From Trileptium ribeirensis (taxonomy: Eukaryota; Nematoda; Enoplea; Enoplida; Thoracostomopsidae): a stretch of 64,000 nucleotides of DNA. This document shows positions 33,067-47,700 of this stretch, piece by piece. The notes beneath the pieces are model-generated. The model did not search any database. It was not told where the DNA came from and saw nothing but the letters and a program-made list of their open reading frames with translations. The stretch spans positions 1 to 64,000 of the forward strand of contig JASANE010028912.1 in the NCBI GenBank assembly GCA_030248225.1, in the 5' to 3' direction. Each line of letters begins with the position of its first letter. Position 1 is the stretch's first letter. The translations under genes were made by a program, and so were the position numbers.

Positions 33067-36000
33067 AAATAAAACCAAGGGTTGCGCTTTACCTGTTTGG
33101 ATCGTAATAATAACGTGGAAAAATTGCACCAGAACACTAAAGCTAAAAATTTCTATATACAGGTTGCCTAAAATAAAGTAAAACAAAGTAATTGGATATA
33201 GGGATGTAAATTAAACTAAGGCTTGGGATCTAATTCCAGTACATAGATGGTGAGATTAACGAATAATTGGAGGATCGATACGCAATTATTCCGGATGACT
33301 TTGGAATTTAATTACTTTAGGGAGCAAAAACTAAAACCCAGTGACCAGCACCATTAGCTTGGTTTGCGTGGGTGATAACTACCCCGTAACACAAGGCAAG
33401 AAATAGTCTCTACAGTCAGGTAAACCGTGATAAAGCACCTAATAGAAATGGTCTAGCACTTGCTAAGTTAAAATGAGTTACCGCTAAATAATAAATAGGT
33501 GTAGCCTTATACGCCAACAAATCTACATAACAACAATATCGGCCCATATAAGATCCATAACACAACGCCTGGTTGTATAAATTTTAATACTAAATGTTAG
33601 CTTGAAAGCTCGAAAAGGCACACGGCAGTGCAAGTTCGCAAACAGATTATATATGAAAAAAGTTAACAATAAACTAGCACCATGCATTAGTTACAGAACT
33701 ATTAGCAAACAACAAAGATTGTGGGGTAAGGTTATGACCTGCATATATTGACTACAGATGGTAACAACTTTTATATTTTACATAACGTTTCGGAGAATTT
33801 AGCAACGATCAAGCATTGTAGGATGCATGTACCTTAAGTCGTAACTACCTGGGAAATTCGTAGAATTTGTCGCCCTGAAAAACCTAAAGTATTTTATGTG
33901 TTAGTGTTAGCGGGACAAGTGATACAGGATTTTCCCTAAATATATAGATCGTGGGTGTTGCACCATAACTGCCAAGCCCCCTAAGCGTATAATTTCCCCG
34001 GCTGTGCATCGGACAACCCCTAGGCGAGGCTTGCGCGAAGACTTAGTTCAGGTAACTAGGCCCCACCCTAGAGTATGTCTGCAATGTCACAGCCTTCAAC
34101 GATAGAGCATCCCATGGAAGACAGCCTGGTTGCCAACGATTGGTGAAACGGTGCCGGAAAAGGAGAAAGACCAATCCCACCCAGAGGTCCCCGTTTAGGA
34201 AATGGGTTGCCCTCTTTCTGGTCTACCTTACCCTGCTAAAGCTTACTCTGCCTAGCCATCCCGCCACCTCGGCAGGGTCCAGAAAATACAGGAACAACCT
34301 CCTGTATTGTCACTATGTTCGGACCTATATGTACCTACATACGGCTCTAAAATACATACACCTATATATCAATGTCTAGCCCTAAATATGTACAGGTGTA
34401 GAAGCGCACATCTCCCTAAGATGGAACCACAAATTGTTTCAAGAAAAAGTTGAACACTAATCACCTAAACTGTTTGCAAAAACATGTATTTGAAACTAGG
34501 CAAACCTAGTATATATAATAATACCAAAAGAATCGTCATTATTAATAAAATAAAAATACTATTTAACTTAGAGTTAATTATTATAGTTTTATTAAATTAA
34601 GATTAATAATCAATGTTAATTAATTATAATAAGGAGAAAGTTATTAGAATATTATTAGTATAATATTTATAATAAAATAGTTATGACACTACCAAGATGT
34701 ACTTAATACAAAAAACATGAACAAAAACAATAAAACATGTAAGGTGCACGTAACGCACTATAGCCACATTAATACACAGCAACGACGACATTCAGCCTCT
34801 AGCCAGTGCGTTACCTACGTTACGACGCAGCGTGACGACGAAATTTCTCTATTAATAATTATAAAATTATTTGTAAAAAATTTTATATAATTTTGGGGAA
34901 ATTTGGTGACTTTTAGGGTTAGAAATAGGGGTTATATAGGGGAATCCGTAGAGATTAAGTAAATCTCTAGATGAGAGTAAGGTAGCAGAACCCTGTTTGA
35001 CAATTTTGGAGGTTTAAGAAGTCGTACATAGTTAGGAAAAGTTAAATATAAAATATTTGAATTAGGGGAAAAACGGTAGCAATTAGGAGAATACAAAGGT
35101 TAATAAAAATGAAATAATAGTGGTATCAGGCTCTCTGGGGCAAGGGAGAGTATGAAATATACCCCGGCAGTAGGGTTAGATTTTAACGGAACTTGGGAAT
35201 TAATAATTTTATAAATCCACGACTAAAGCAAAAATGTTGAATGTTATACGAAATTGAAGACTGAATTATGTTGTACGGGTACAGTATCTCGTAACAAGAG
35301 TAAAAAGGCTTGCCCCGGTGGTGATAGGTCTCATCCTATCGGAAACGAAATATAATACTCACCACCGGCCACATGAATATTTACGGAGGATAAATGCATT
35401 ATTTAAGTATAAACAAGAAGATTTGTGAAATTATGGTTTTTAAATCATACTTAAAAGTTAATATATCACCAATAAAGAGGAAATGGAGAGCCTATTACAT
35501 GATTTGGGGTAAATATCTCCTCCTCGGAGTTGATATGGAATTCACTTCCCCTGTAAGAGCGAATACCTACCCTTGGAGAAAGGTGTAAGTCAGGGACAAA
35601 TATGTTATTTAAATAAAAATAGGGAAATTTGTGGAATTGTTCATTTTAGTTTGTATATATATACGTATTAGGATTGGGGAGTAATATAGCCGAAATAAGG
35701 ATAAATGGAGGTCCCCATACTAGAAATAGTGGAAAACCCCCTTATGGAAAGGAATAGAGGAGTCACCCCGCTGGGAGAGTGAATTTCTGCCGGGGGAGGG
35801 CAGATGAATAGTGGTATTTTTAGGATAGTCAAGATCAGTGGAATATAGCCTCCTAAGGACGGAAAATACAAGATTGGACCTGCCCAAAAGTTGACAGAGC
35901 CCAAGTAATATTACTCTTTTAAACTAGTATTGGTATTTAATATATTCGAATTTCAAATTCAAAATTTTATTCAGTTCCTAAGTTACATACGAGACTTTAC

Positions 36001-37768
36001 ATTTACTGCAATGTTCTGCTTCTGAAACGCGTTCATACGACTCGTGAATGAGAAATCAAGCGTCGTTCGCACAGCATGCTTACTAGCGTTCGCAGAACAT
36101 TGCCACACATGTTTATAATAAAATTGAAAATTCACATAAGGAAATGAATAACCTAATATACCTAATTGTATGCCCTATTTACTCCACAGTATATTCTTTA
36201 AGTTCAAGAAACCAATAACTTGAAGCAAGAAATCCGTTAAACAGGCTGTGACACAGCTCTTTGCGTTAAATTCCCAAAAGTACAGCGGTAGATACGCATA
36301 CGGCTAACAGAGTCCACACTCGTGACTCTAATCTAATAGTGATCTTTTAAACCTAAAAGCTCAAAGCCTTTTATAAGATATCACATAACACGGCCCTCAC
36401 ACTATATCGCAACTCCGGAGTCTGTGCTATAAAACAAGACAAAATTAGCTACATCATCAAATTCCGTAATTAAAAATAAAACCATTACGTATATAATAAC
36501 TTCCGCATCAGCGTCCGCTAACTCCACGAAACGAAGGACAAGACTGAATTAAAACTAAAAACAAAACTTGTACATTGTAGTGAGTGGAACGAGCGATTTT
36601 ATGCAAATTAGCGAATGTGACATAAATAAAATTTATAAAATTTGAAGTTTTACGATTTGAGTTTGCGAAGGGACCCGTATAATAAAGAAATTAATGAAAA
36701 AGCAATTTAAAAAAATTATGTAATTAGGCCATGGGACCTCTGGTAGACTACTAAACCCCCGAACGAATGGAAAAGGCTACTGAATACAAATTAAATCTCT
36801 TCTCAGTACAATCCCAGCACAATAAAACACCACAGTTCAATGTACTCACCAACCTCAGCGAATCAATGAAATTATATTTAGCAGAGATGACAAATAATGA
36901 CGCAATCATTTACTTATACATTAAGGTTACAATAGATAAGCAAACCCTTTCGTAATATAAAAAATTACACAGTACACATGATCTATCTTCGAGCCATTTT
37001 ATAACTCCAATAAATATATTAATAAATATGAGAGTGTAAAAATTAAACTTAACATATGATGGCTTTAGCTTATAATCGTATTCTTTTGTATTATGATTCG
37101 TTAGTCTGAACAAATTCTTCACATTTAGCTATGCATTAAAACAGACTCGAAGTTCAGGCAAGGACTTACCTATATAATTGTTATATAATATAAATATTTA
37201 TTATATTATTATTAAGGCTTGCCATCTTTTGCTAGAAGAAAATTTTATTTGCTAATTAGTGTGTCGTCAGGTCAACTGCGGCCATTTTCATGAAATTTTC
37301 AAGAATTCATAGTTTTTAATGATTTCGTTAAAATCTGTCAGAACGTATGTCCCATTTATGCCTATTTTTGTCATTTTTATCTTTAAATTATTTAGACTTT
37401 AAATTAAGCCTTATTGAATTCGAGTGGAATGAGAGAGCGAAGCGAGCGAGTGGAACGAGAATTTCCAATTTTGTCTCTGGAGGGTGGTTGAGGAAGTCCT
37501 GTCTGTGTGTGTCTGGATTTCGATAACGGTTGGGCGGATTTTGATGCAAGATAGCTCATTCGAACCGCAATGGTCGATTTAGGTGTATTGACGGAGCCCG
37601 ATTTTTGAATTTTTTTTCCGTGGGAAAAGTTATGGGGCAAAATAACGTCATTTTGGCCCATTTTTCGGGCACCCCCTCCAGTTTTTGCGACTTTTGCGAC
37701 TAAGCAAATGAGTTATTCGCAAACTAATGGGCCTATTCCATGTAGCTTTATCAGGGCTTTCCAATGAT
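33067..37768. other. long gene-free stretch
   Basis: No gene recognised in about 4.7 kb. A GC-richer patch at about 33990-34300 has a 79-codon frame without motif. An extremely AT-rich tract lies at about 34500-34690. Near 35390-35660 two loosely similar segments (ATTTGTGRAATT words) suggest an old duplication. From about 37240 the sequence has the look of a dispersed repeat (CGAAGCGAGCGAGTGG near 37438), which is then interrupted by the TIR element at 37769. Confidence 0.4.
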
Positions 37769-38386
37769 CATACATGCCGGCAGGAGGGTAGGGGGGTAAC
37801 CCCCCTGAGGTCCGGACCCCCCCTGAGGCCGAAAAGTCCCCCCGGGGTGCGCAGCACAAAACTTGCGCAAATTGTGCCTGCTTGTTGCTAGTGGTGCATA
37901 TGCAGCTGTAAATTTGTGGAAAGCTTTTTGTTGAAAGACGTCATTCCCTGAAATAAAAGTTAACCGAAATAGTTATTTATATACTAACTAGATTTAGACA
38001 TTTAATGTCTTCTATAGTTCACGGTGGATTAACCACGAACTCAGCACTAAAATAGCACTGTAACACTCCATGGCCGTAGGAGTCGCACCCGATAGCTCAG
38101 CAGACAAAAGCCACGGGAAAGCAACTGAAAGAATTACTGTAGATCAACAAATACGGTGAAAAAACGTGCGGAATGTGCGCCTTCGCGTTTCTTGCGGTGC
38201 ATGTAGACAAACTGAACACGTAGGTGAAAAATGTACATCCGACGATCAAAAAAAAGGTCCTCACGAGACCGACCCCCCTAGACAAATTTGGCCGGCCAGG
38301 GGGGTTACCCCCTGAGATGGCCGCGACCCACGCCCCCCCGTGGGGGCCTCTACCCCCCCTGGCATGACCGACCGTCGGCATGTATG
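37769..38386. mobile_element. TIR element, 618 bp, 8-bp target duplication
   Basis: Perfect terminal inverted repeats CATACATGCCG, flanked by an 8-bp target duplication CCAATGAT (37761-37768 and 38387-38394). Poly-C/poly-G blocks (GGGGGGTAACCCCCCTGAGG type) lie just inside both ends. At about 38015-38115 there is a module with the same order of words as the subterminal module of the large hAT: CACGGTGG, GGCCGTAG, TAGCTCAGC, CCACGGG. No transposase. It is non-autonomous and hAT-like by duplication length, but its ends differ from the other hATs here. Confidence 0.85.
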
Positions 38387-38394
38387 CCAATGAT

Positions 38395-41300
38395 ATATAA
38401 CAAGCTTTTCAACTATTTCCCAACCTGGAGTCTATAAACTTATAGTTGGCGCCAAATTTCATATTTGATAAAAAGTCGTGAGAAATGCACCTAAATGCGT
38501 TTTTTGTTGCTTTTAGTGTCTTATATGGGGTCTTCTGGGCCAACAAGCTCATTGAGAGTGTCAAAAATATTGTGTGGCAAACATTTTTCACACTTCTGCT
38601 TCATACTTGGTATGAAAAATGAGATTTTTCTCAAGCGTCGGTTTGAATTCTTTAACGTTCTTTTCACTGTCAATTTAGGGTTTTATTGAGTTATTAAATT
38701 GTTAGTTCATTGTTTTTGTACTCGTTGCATGATTTTTTGTCCAGTGCATACGTTGGCTATCAAAAGAGGCGGGCGTAACTATGACTCATCACTCACGGTT
38801 TTATATAATGCTGCACCTGCGTACTGTGTGTAGGCTTTGTTTGTGTGTGCTTTCTACAACAGGCTTCGGGGGATTGTTCTCACCACTCAGATTCTGGCTC
38901 GCAAGCGAGCTTCACTAGTCTTAACTATAATCAATACAATCTTCACAGTAATCGTAAGGCATGCCAGGAAGTGCCACCCTTTCCGCTATTTTGATGTTTA
39001 CCTTACGGAATACATCGTTCGACTGTTAAAGGTCAAAAGAGTCCATATTTTCGTATAAAATTGAATGAAATAGTATGTTGCTTGATTTATATAGGGGACG
39101 CTCCAAGGTCTTAGAAGGTTAGCCAGATGGGGAGGAGTGGTGTTTCACGAGCTCATCACAGTGAAGTAACGGCTTTTGGGCGTGGGTGGACGGGAAAGTT
39201 ATTTTATCATAGTAAGAAAACTTGGGGCAGGTCCTACAGCAGTGCTGACAATGAACACACACCTCCGTTTTGTCCATTTTACCCCAATTCTTACCAATTT
39301 CTACCATATTTCTGCTAAGTTTCGCGCTGCGGCGCACCAGGGGATAGGGTAGTACCCCAGAGGGGATAGAACAGGGCCTCTGGGGAGCGTCCGAAGACTC
39401 AGGGTAGTGGCCCCCACTGAACGCCTAGTTCGGCACGTATGTTTATTGGTTACACGAACAACCTCTTAACCCATTGAAACACGTAATATCAAAAGATTAC
39501 GCGACAAATTTAATCCTTTCTCGGACGATGTCCTCAAGCCAAGACACAAACTTCAGTTATAAGCTACACAGGTTATCGAAACAATTTTATTGCGGCAAAC
39601 CACACTGTCCACAGTTGAGGATGTTTTATGAAAAGAAAATTGTTTTAGGTTGTTTCTGGTATTTCCCATTGCTAAGCTCAAGTGAAGAATCGTTCTTGAG
39701 TTTACAAAATGCAATGGTGTGCATTTAGGGACACCTGAACTACATAGGATTTTCGTTACTAATATTTTCTTATAACAAAATCGACCCTTTTCTATTATTT
39801 AAACCCGTCTTGTAGTGTTCCGTTGCAAAGTTTACTTCCAGACATGCATCCTCAACCGAGGACCCGTGCGGCGAAAATCCAGTTCTTAAAAGTAGTTTAT
39901 TTTAATACCATCCATGTCCGAGTTCTACGAGGAAATATAGTGTGCTTCGGAGGATGAAGTATCTTCGAACTCTTGAGGGAGAGCCGGCGGCCAGAGGCGG
40001 GTGGAATTGGTAAGGCGATAAAATTTCTAAGTTTTTGGGACTCAAAATTTGTTTAAAATTTTTGCTTATTTTATCCTCATTTATGCCAAAGGCTGGCAAT
40101 TTGTGCTCAGTTTTTGTCTTTATTTTTGGTCATTTTTGCCAAACCTTTCGCGTGCTTTTGGCGCACGGGAGAAGATATCGGTCTCGATGCGACAAGGGGA
40201 TCGGCGCTCGTAACAGGACCCTCTGAAGCATAATCCCACTCTCCCTATGGGCATGTTAATATGTCGCGTTGCTATTATTTCTATTCGCTATTCAACTCAC
40301 GGCTCTATGGTCCCCAAATTAAGCACTCAATTATTTCAAAGTCCTTCCATGTTTCCTCGTTAATGTTCTATGAATCGAGGGCTGGTGCGAACCTTTTTTA
40401 TATATTCCACAATTGTATTGAGTAAACAACATTGTTGGAGCTTACTTACTATTGTTCGACATGGTGTGGTTGCAAACGCACTGAAACCTGGGCTTATCAT
40501 AGGCGGGAAGTCACTTTGTGTCCATCAAGTGTGGTGCAAAAAGACGCCAAACACTACCCCAAAAATAATGCGCCAAAGGTAGTTGATTTTTTGGGGAACA
40601 AAAGTGATGCAATATTTGACATTCGGGCATATATACTCGTCAGGGCATGCCTATTCTCTTATCACCCTCCGATGTTCTTTTAAGCGGTTTTAACGCAGGT
40701 CCCCAGTCGTCGATCAATGACCCTTAACTTTCGTAAAAAATTATTTAATCATTCGTACTGCCTCCGAACCCTATGGAACTCTCTGATCGAAATGTCCAAA
40801 ACATTACATTAACTGCATTCAGGCCGCCATGAAATCAATAAAATTTCGTGCCCATTTCGTCTCAAAAAAGTTGCGGTAATGCAGCGCTTTACGTTGATCG
40901 AATTTATAAGCACCCCTGTGCACGTTTCTTGAACCATAGTCGTGCCAAGATAGCTAGAATTAGGAATCACACAAATTGTTGCTCTATTGAAATCTCGTTT
41001 TCGACCCTTAATGTAAAGTCTTGAGGTAGTGTCACATCACAGTGTTACCCTGTTCAATGTATCTAAATTTACTGTTTATAGTTTGACAATCATATTTAGT
41101 GAATAGTAAAATGAAGATTTCAACGTTTAACACTGTGGGACCATCAAACCCTATGAAGCCACAATGGCTGCGTTGTTTAACATTTACATTGAATAACGGA
41201 ATGAAACACCGAATAATTTAATTCGAATCATATAACAGCACAACAAACAAATTGCTATATTTTTACTCATGGTTATTCATACACGGTTGAAATTGCCTTC

Positions 41301-42323
41301 CAACAACGTTGAGCAAATCAGCTTTCGAGTAAGATCGATACAGTGAATATCGGTATATTATGCACTATGAACAGGTGTCACAGTCAGTCTCCCAGAGGGT
41401 CCTCATTAATCATGTCGAGTGCTAAACACGTGTGAAACCACGCCTGCGATTTGCTAAATTACAAAGCTTGTTGGGTCTAGCAGAAGAAATCTATAAAATT
41501 CTCCAAACCTTAGGTTCAGCCGTATGGGTATGGTGTTGAAAAGTTGCGCCATGCAGGTGATACCGCTGTTAAACCAATATTTATACTATTTTGTAGCAAC
41601 GATACAGTCTCCTAGTTGTGCCTTTTACTACTTTTGGATATGTCCAAGCCAAGCTATGATGCTGACGAACCAAACATATTTACGGTATTCATTTATGCAT
41701 ATATATTTATTTTCTGCTTTAAATATAAAGTAGTTAGATTGTTTTTGATGTCCAGGTTTTTCCAATTCAGACGGTATTTGGGAATCTGCCAATTGAGGCG
41801 CTAGGTATAACAATGCCCCGTATTGAAATTATCGACAAATGCTGAAAAACTCTGTCACTTTCCAATCGCCAATTTTGAGCTAATCAAAACATGTCTGCGA
41901 CACTAATTTGGCTTACTACGCAGTGTGATCGAACGATAGTAAAATTTGCTGTCAAATATGGTTCAAACCAAGGCGTAGATAGCGGAATATTGAACAAAAA
42001 TTTGACCATTTGGAAAATATTCCCTCCAGATACCGGTTAAATACCTACTCCGATGAAATTTTGGAATACGCAAGATGCCATAATATAAGCGATCAGCGAA
42101 AAATCGTGAAACTACAAATAATGGCAGATACGAATGCCAGCTAATAATTGTTACTAATGTTACTGACATATCTGTAAATTGAAACAGGATAGTCGGTTGC
42201 GATCTTCGTAGTCAGCTATTTTAAGTATAACTCTATCAGCTCGTAGTTATATCACGCATGTTTTTACTTCAAAAATATTCACGCTACAATTACAGTAAAT
42301 CACGGTATGAATGCAGACATCCG
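38395..42323. other. long gene-free stretch
   Basis: The sequence continues the repeat interrupted at 37768. A region at about 39089-39405 begins GGACGCTCC and ends with the inverse GGAGCGTCC, a possible decayed element without a clear target duplication. The remaining open frames are short and motif-free. Confidence 0.4.
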
Positions 42324-43165
42324 TCACAAACCCTACTGCCAATCAATTAGTAATAGATAAATCCATTATAACAAATTATGTAACACACATTTGCTAGCAA
42401 ATGGAACGCTGAAGCCACAAAATACACTCAAAGCTGGAATACTATGTGAAAAATAAATCAAACTTATAATTCACACTTGTTTCTTCAATATTAAAGCGAC
42501 TTTTTGTTGACATCTTTACCCTCCATTTAGAATAAAGCTTCTCTTCATTGTGGAACTAGGCTGGGTTTTCGAATTTGATAAAGCCGAATGAATTGAAATT
42601 ATAAAATGAATGAACGTGTTTGACAATACTACTCAAAATATATAGTTCTCATTTAACAAATTTAGGGTGGCGATACTAAAACGTACCGATTAAAATTGAC
42701 CGGTACATACAAAGTTTATGACTAAAATACGAAACACAGCGGCAATCCGTGGCAGACCACGAAGCACGGATGAACAACATATTCTTGAAAACTAAGTAAT
42801 GTACATAAAATGATTGTATATCAATCGGAGAAGTTATACTTGTGCTGTACCGGCACAGCGATGCAACGTTTTGAAAGCAAACATTGGATTATAATCGGTC
42901 AAACCAAAGCCAGTATATGCCAGAAAATCGATCAAACACGCACGTGTATTGCAGGCATTGTCCTTTCGTCGGCTGACATGACCCAGACGTTATCGGCTCG
43001 ATATTTAACGTCATTTGCTAAACCACTCAAAAATATTCGAAATGCTCCAGCAAACATTCGTTTGTTTACCATAAACAAATACAATAGCACACGCAGCATC
43101 GGGTGACGAAATTCCAACAACTGTTATTTATAGTCACACAAATTAGGGGGAAATATACTACCCAG

Positions 43166-44705
43166 CAGTAGCATAGCCAGAAAAAAATTTGGGGGGGGGG
43201 GGGCTAACCCATATTGGTGTCATAAATTTAAATATATATATACCAGGGAGTAACCGGAATTCCGGTTCCGGCGAAAATCGTGTTCCGGTTCCGGCAAAGG
43301 GCAAAAAGCATACCGGAACCGGAATTCCGGTTTAAAAATTTTGTTTGAAATTTTCCACGTTTTTTGCTTCATCCTGTAATCCAAACATATGTAATATATA
43401 TTACACAATGATAAAGCTCCAATACAACCAAGCAAAAGAAAAGATTAACTAACCAATTTGCCGTGTGAAACGTAAGTAGGGCACATAATTTGAGCAGGAG
43501 TTTTTCATAATAACCTGCAGGAGTTTGTTAAATCAAAGCCAGGTCGATGCTTGTAGCAGCTATTTTACACATCCAGAAGTCTGTGGGATACGTTTGAATT
43601 AAACCGGTCCAACTCGGTAACAGAGTATGGCTTACGCAGAAGTACTTAGGGTATGCTTGGCTAACATAAATTGCGTCAGGCACCCGCCAGGGCGCTTGTA
43701 AACTTTGTAAATCAGTCTAAATTGAAGTAAACTAACGTTATCTGCAACGCATCTAGAAACTGTTTTCTTGGCTATGAACTGTATTTATTGAAACTGTGCG
43801 AGCAGCATCACAGTGTGTCTCATTTATAGCATTCTGATTAGAAAGTTATCATCATTATCATCTAACTGACGGGCACTGTTTGTCCAACGCTAGACTAAAC
43901 AGCGTCTCTGACCACTGATCATAAAATTACCTTCTATTTATTAATTTCTCTTAGAATCATATAAACCAATAATTTTAAGTTTCCTTCTGAAGAACATGCT
44001 ACAAACGTATGTGTAGTAAAGGCAGGCGACTGGAGACAGAGCCGAAAGTGTGTATTCTACGCTCCAAGCTTTGTAAGCACATTCGATTTGACGCAGTATA
44101 CGCAATGGTGTATGGAAGACATTTTTGCTCTGAATGTCCAAAAACCGAGATATTTGATCGATAAATAAACATTATTAGCTTCCTCAGTCTCTTTAAACTT
44201 TCAGAAAGGCAATAATACCATCGCAATACATTAAGTTTAATGTAAAGTTATTTTTAATGCATTTTAAATCCACTATACCTTCATTTCTTCCATTATCTGT
44301 TTTACTATATATAAATTTCGAAGACCAGGTTCCGGTTCCGGTTCCGGATCCGGTTTAAATGGACGGTTCCGGTTGCTGGTTCCGGTTCCGGTAAATTTCG
44401 GTTCCGGTTATTCCCTGATATATACTTATTTATAGTTATACTGTAAATTTTTGGTATATTATTTTGAACTACCTTATTTTTGTACTATTTTAGGAGAATT
44501 TAAACTCGGACACTGCGATCGAAACTAAGTTTACTAATAATGTGTTCTAACAAACGGCCTAAGACATTGGTCAGTTGGTAATATGTTGATGTTGCACAGA
44601 TCCGAGCGAAGCGCGGAAAATTTTCAACTTCATCAATTGCCAAGGGCGGACCATTGATATTTTTTTGCCTGGTAGAAAATTTCGGGGGCTAGGGGGGCTT
44701 CCCTG
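43166..44705. mobile_element. 358-bp hAT MITE, copy in block 2, interrupted
   Basis: Starts CAGTAGCATAGCCAG and ends GGCTTCCCTG, with target duplication CTACCCAG (43158-43165 and 44706-44713). Removing the nested element and its target duplication restores exactly 358 bp, the same as the copy in block 1. Confidence 0.88.
43244..44417. mobile_element. nested hAT-type MITE rich in CCGGTTCCGG, 1174 bp
   Basis: Terminal inverted repeats CAGGGAGTAACCGGA and TCCGGTTATTCCCTG differ by one base. The target duplication is ATATATAC (43236-43243 and 44418-44425). Both ends carry many tandem copies of the word GTTCCGG, a typical hAT subterminal pattern. The interior is AT-rich with no transposase. The first block copy lacks it and has ATATATAC once. 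Confidence 0.93.
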
Positions 44706-47700
44706 CTACCCAGCATCTGATAGCAAGATTGTCTGTGCTTCCACCATAACGTCTATACATGCATGTAAATGAGGCAACACTTCGTTATGTATTTATAATA
44801 TATATTTCAATATCTGGGCTTCAAATTTTCGCAATACGCACCTGTACTAAAAATGATCCGGACATTTGCCATGTCGCGTTGGTTTTGTAGCATTATCGGT
44901 AGACAGTTCATACGGAGTAGTTACATTTCGAAGGTAGTTTTGGCAGCTAGTTGCTTAGTCTACGTAATCTCATTGGAACCCTGCAAAAAGTGCACACAAT
45001 TATTTGTATAATTAAACATTGAGCACCAAAATAACAGCCCACAAAAGTGTTCGAAATTCTAAATCATTAATTTGGTAACTTAAATTACATTTGGCAAAGC
45101 AAATATCATAAATCTAGACGTTTACACAACTACCGAGAATAATTTTCCGTGGCAATTGCAGCTAGAGATAGTTTTATAAATATTTTAAGCTCTCTTCGAT
45201 AGGAAGATCACAAGCTAACGCCAATGAGCAAGGCTTATGAGTAAGCATCACAGTATTTATGATTTTTTACTTCGACCGATACAATCACGGCAGCTGAAAT
45301 TATACAAAAATTCTACTTATTTGATAATTATATATATATGTGTCAACAGAGGAAAAGGAAACAAATGTTGTATAAACAGCGATATCTATGAAAGAACTGA
45401 TAATCATAATCAATTTCCATTATGTACACTTCCAAATAGTAATCCAGGTGTTTACAAACAGTAGATTATTGTACGCATAAAATACTGAATTAGAAGCATG
45501 ACAAAGCTGCTGAATTCATCGACTAATGAACGATTTTCGAACAATAAGAACAAATTTTCATGATTACTTTGCTTCGAATACCAGCTTTGTCCAAATAGAA
45601 TGAGTTTCGTTGTACGGATTCTGATGTCAACATTAAAACAGAGACAAAATTAAAATTTTCCCATATTAAAAAATATCTTAACATGTTATAGTCGAAAAAT
45701 CTATGGTCTCTTATGGTGAGTAGTAACAGATCAAATGACAAAATTATTTCGTAAAGTAGGAAAACAACGAAACGTATATATATATTCACTCACAAGAAGA
45801 AAATGTATATAAGTTTGTAATTTTTACAGGAGTTGCTAGGAAGGGAAAGCTAAAACATATTTTTAGTAAATTTTCACATGTTAGCTCCAACTTCTCGAAT
45901 TCCAACAGTACAGTATTTCAACAACGAGTTCCGTGCAATGACATGTTGATACTCTAAAACTTTAACGTCTACATGAGTGGGAGGCCAGGTTATATATTTA
46001 CTAAACAAAGTATTAAATATGTACTTCGAACTGTGTAAAATGTATACATAAGTTAGCAGCAAATATGACATCAATCGTAGATTAAAAGTAACAATTATAA
46101 TTAGCTTATATAAACCGCTCAATTTACAGCGTTGTAACCGTTAGTCCGTTTTCACATTGCATCCCGACCGACCCGATTCGTCGTCACACTAACTTCGATC
46201 ACATACGATAAAATTTTCCGTCTATTTTGTACGATATATATGTATGTATTTTTTTGCATTCGTGTAGAAAAAGCCTTTACAGTCTACGTGAAAAAAAACT
46301 ATATCGTTATATCGTACCTTACGCGTATTCCTTAGTCTCAACTTCACCTTTTATTATAAGGCCTAGACTAATCGTAAACCTAAGTTGGGGCTGCCGACCG
46401 CAAACTCCCTCTAAGGTGTGTTTCTTCTAAACATTAACGTTTCTTATATACGTCACTTATTGTTGATTACTGTACAGAGTCTCTGCACACGAGTGTCCAC
46501 TTTTTCACACCACCCCATCCTATTACGGTCCTATAAATTTGTGGGTGCACCAGCTATCGAGTCAGACGCAGTTTCGCTCGCCAATAAAGTTTGTCAGTAA
46601 AAGTACCACCGGTCGACGAGAAATCAAATATTTTGGGCAACTCAGTATAACTATAATCATCTCAGCAGTACACAAATACGCTTGATTTTCCACGTGACAA
46701 AATACGTTAAGACTAAAAATGTAACTTAGACAAGAAATGACATCATTTAACGCTAAGTAAAAAATCTATACCATTCCCGTTTCGATTCAATAAAATAGTT
46801 ATCATATTCGTGAGATATACCAAATGCGGAATGATGGTACACAATTATAAATTCTAAGTGCTAATTTTCGAATTAACAACGCTGATAACGGTCATAACGT
46901 GCAACCAAACGGTAGGAACGGCCTTAACTGCTGATAATAGTTTCAGGAAGTTAGTTATACGATCGTCCACTGGGCATTACAAAAGCCGTTGGATCTGAGG
47001 TCAAAAATTTGGTTCATGAAAAATTGAACCAATCATATTATATCCCAATAATCATATATAATTTTGTCTACCTGAGCCTATCATTAGCCTCAATCATCAT
47101 CCCACAATTAAACTTAACATTTTGCGTTATGGTACTTATGCCAAGTTTCGCTACTCTGTTATAGGAGGGACTTGACATGATACAAAAATGCTACATCAAA
47201 GTCTGTTCAACTAATTAGCTACTTAAATAAAAACACACAAAAGAAACACGTCCAGCTAAGTTCAGCAACCATGCACAACTACGCAATGTTATTGCATGTA
47301 CACGTAATTTACCAGCAGTGCGTTTATTATTCCAGGATATTCGCTGCTTGTACGAAGCGTGCTAATGAATCAAATACGTCTGAGGCATTATGTGCAATCG
47401 AATCTAACTCCCTGACATGAATTATGCTTTTTCAAATCTTTTATACCATTTTACATATAATGTACGGTTCATCCGTTCGTTGTTGTGCTTCCGCTACGGG
47501 CTTTACTTTACACATTTTATCCTATCAGTTCTGTTCCACTCCGATTTGCACGTGTATAAATGTAGAGTGCTCACACTGCATCCGATCCGATAAATAATGT
47601 ACAATTACCGAATCGGATGATGTTGGAAAAGAATATACACATATATAGGATAGGTGTAGAATTTGGTCATGTAATGAAATGGGAACATAAATCGGCAAAG

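Noticed and set aside
37404..37661. 85-codon minus frame
   Set aside because: Lies in repeat-like DNA interrupted by the TIR element. Composition is uninformative and no motif is seen.
39089..39405. TIR element with GGACGCTCC ends
   Set aside because: Only nine bases pair and no target duplication was found; may be chance or decayed.
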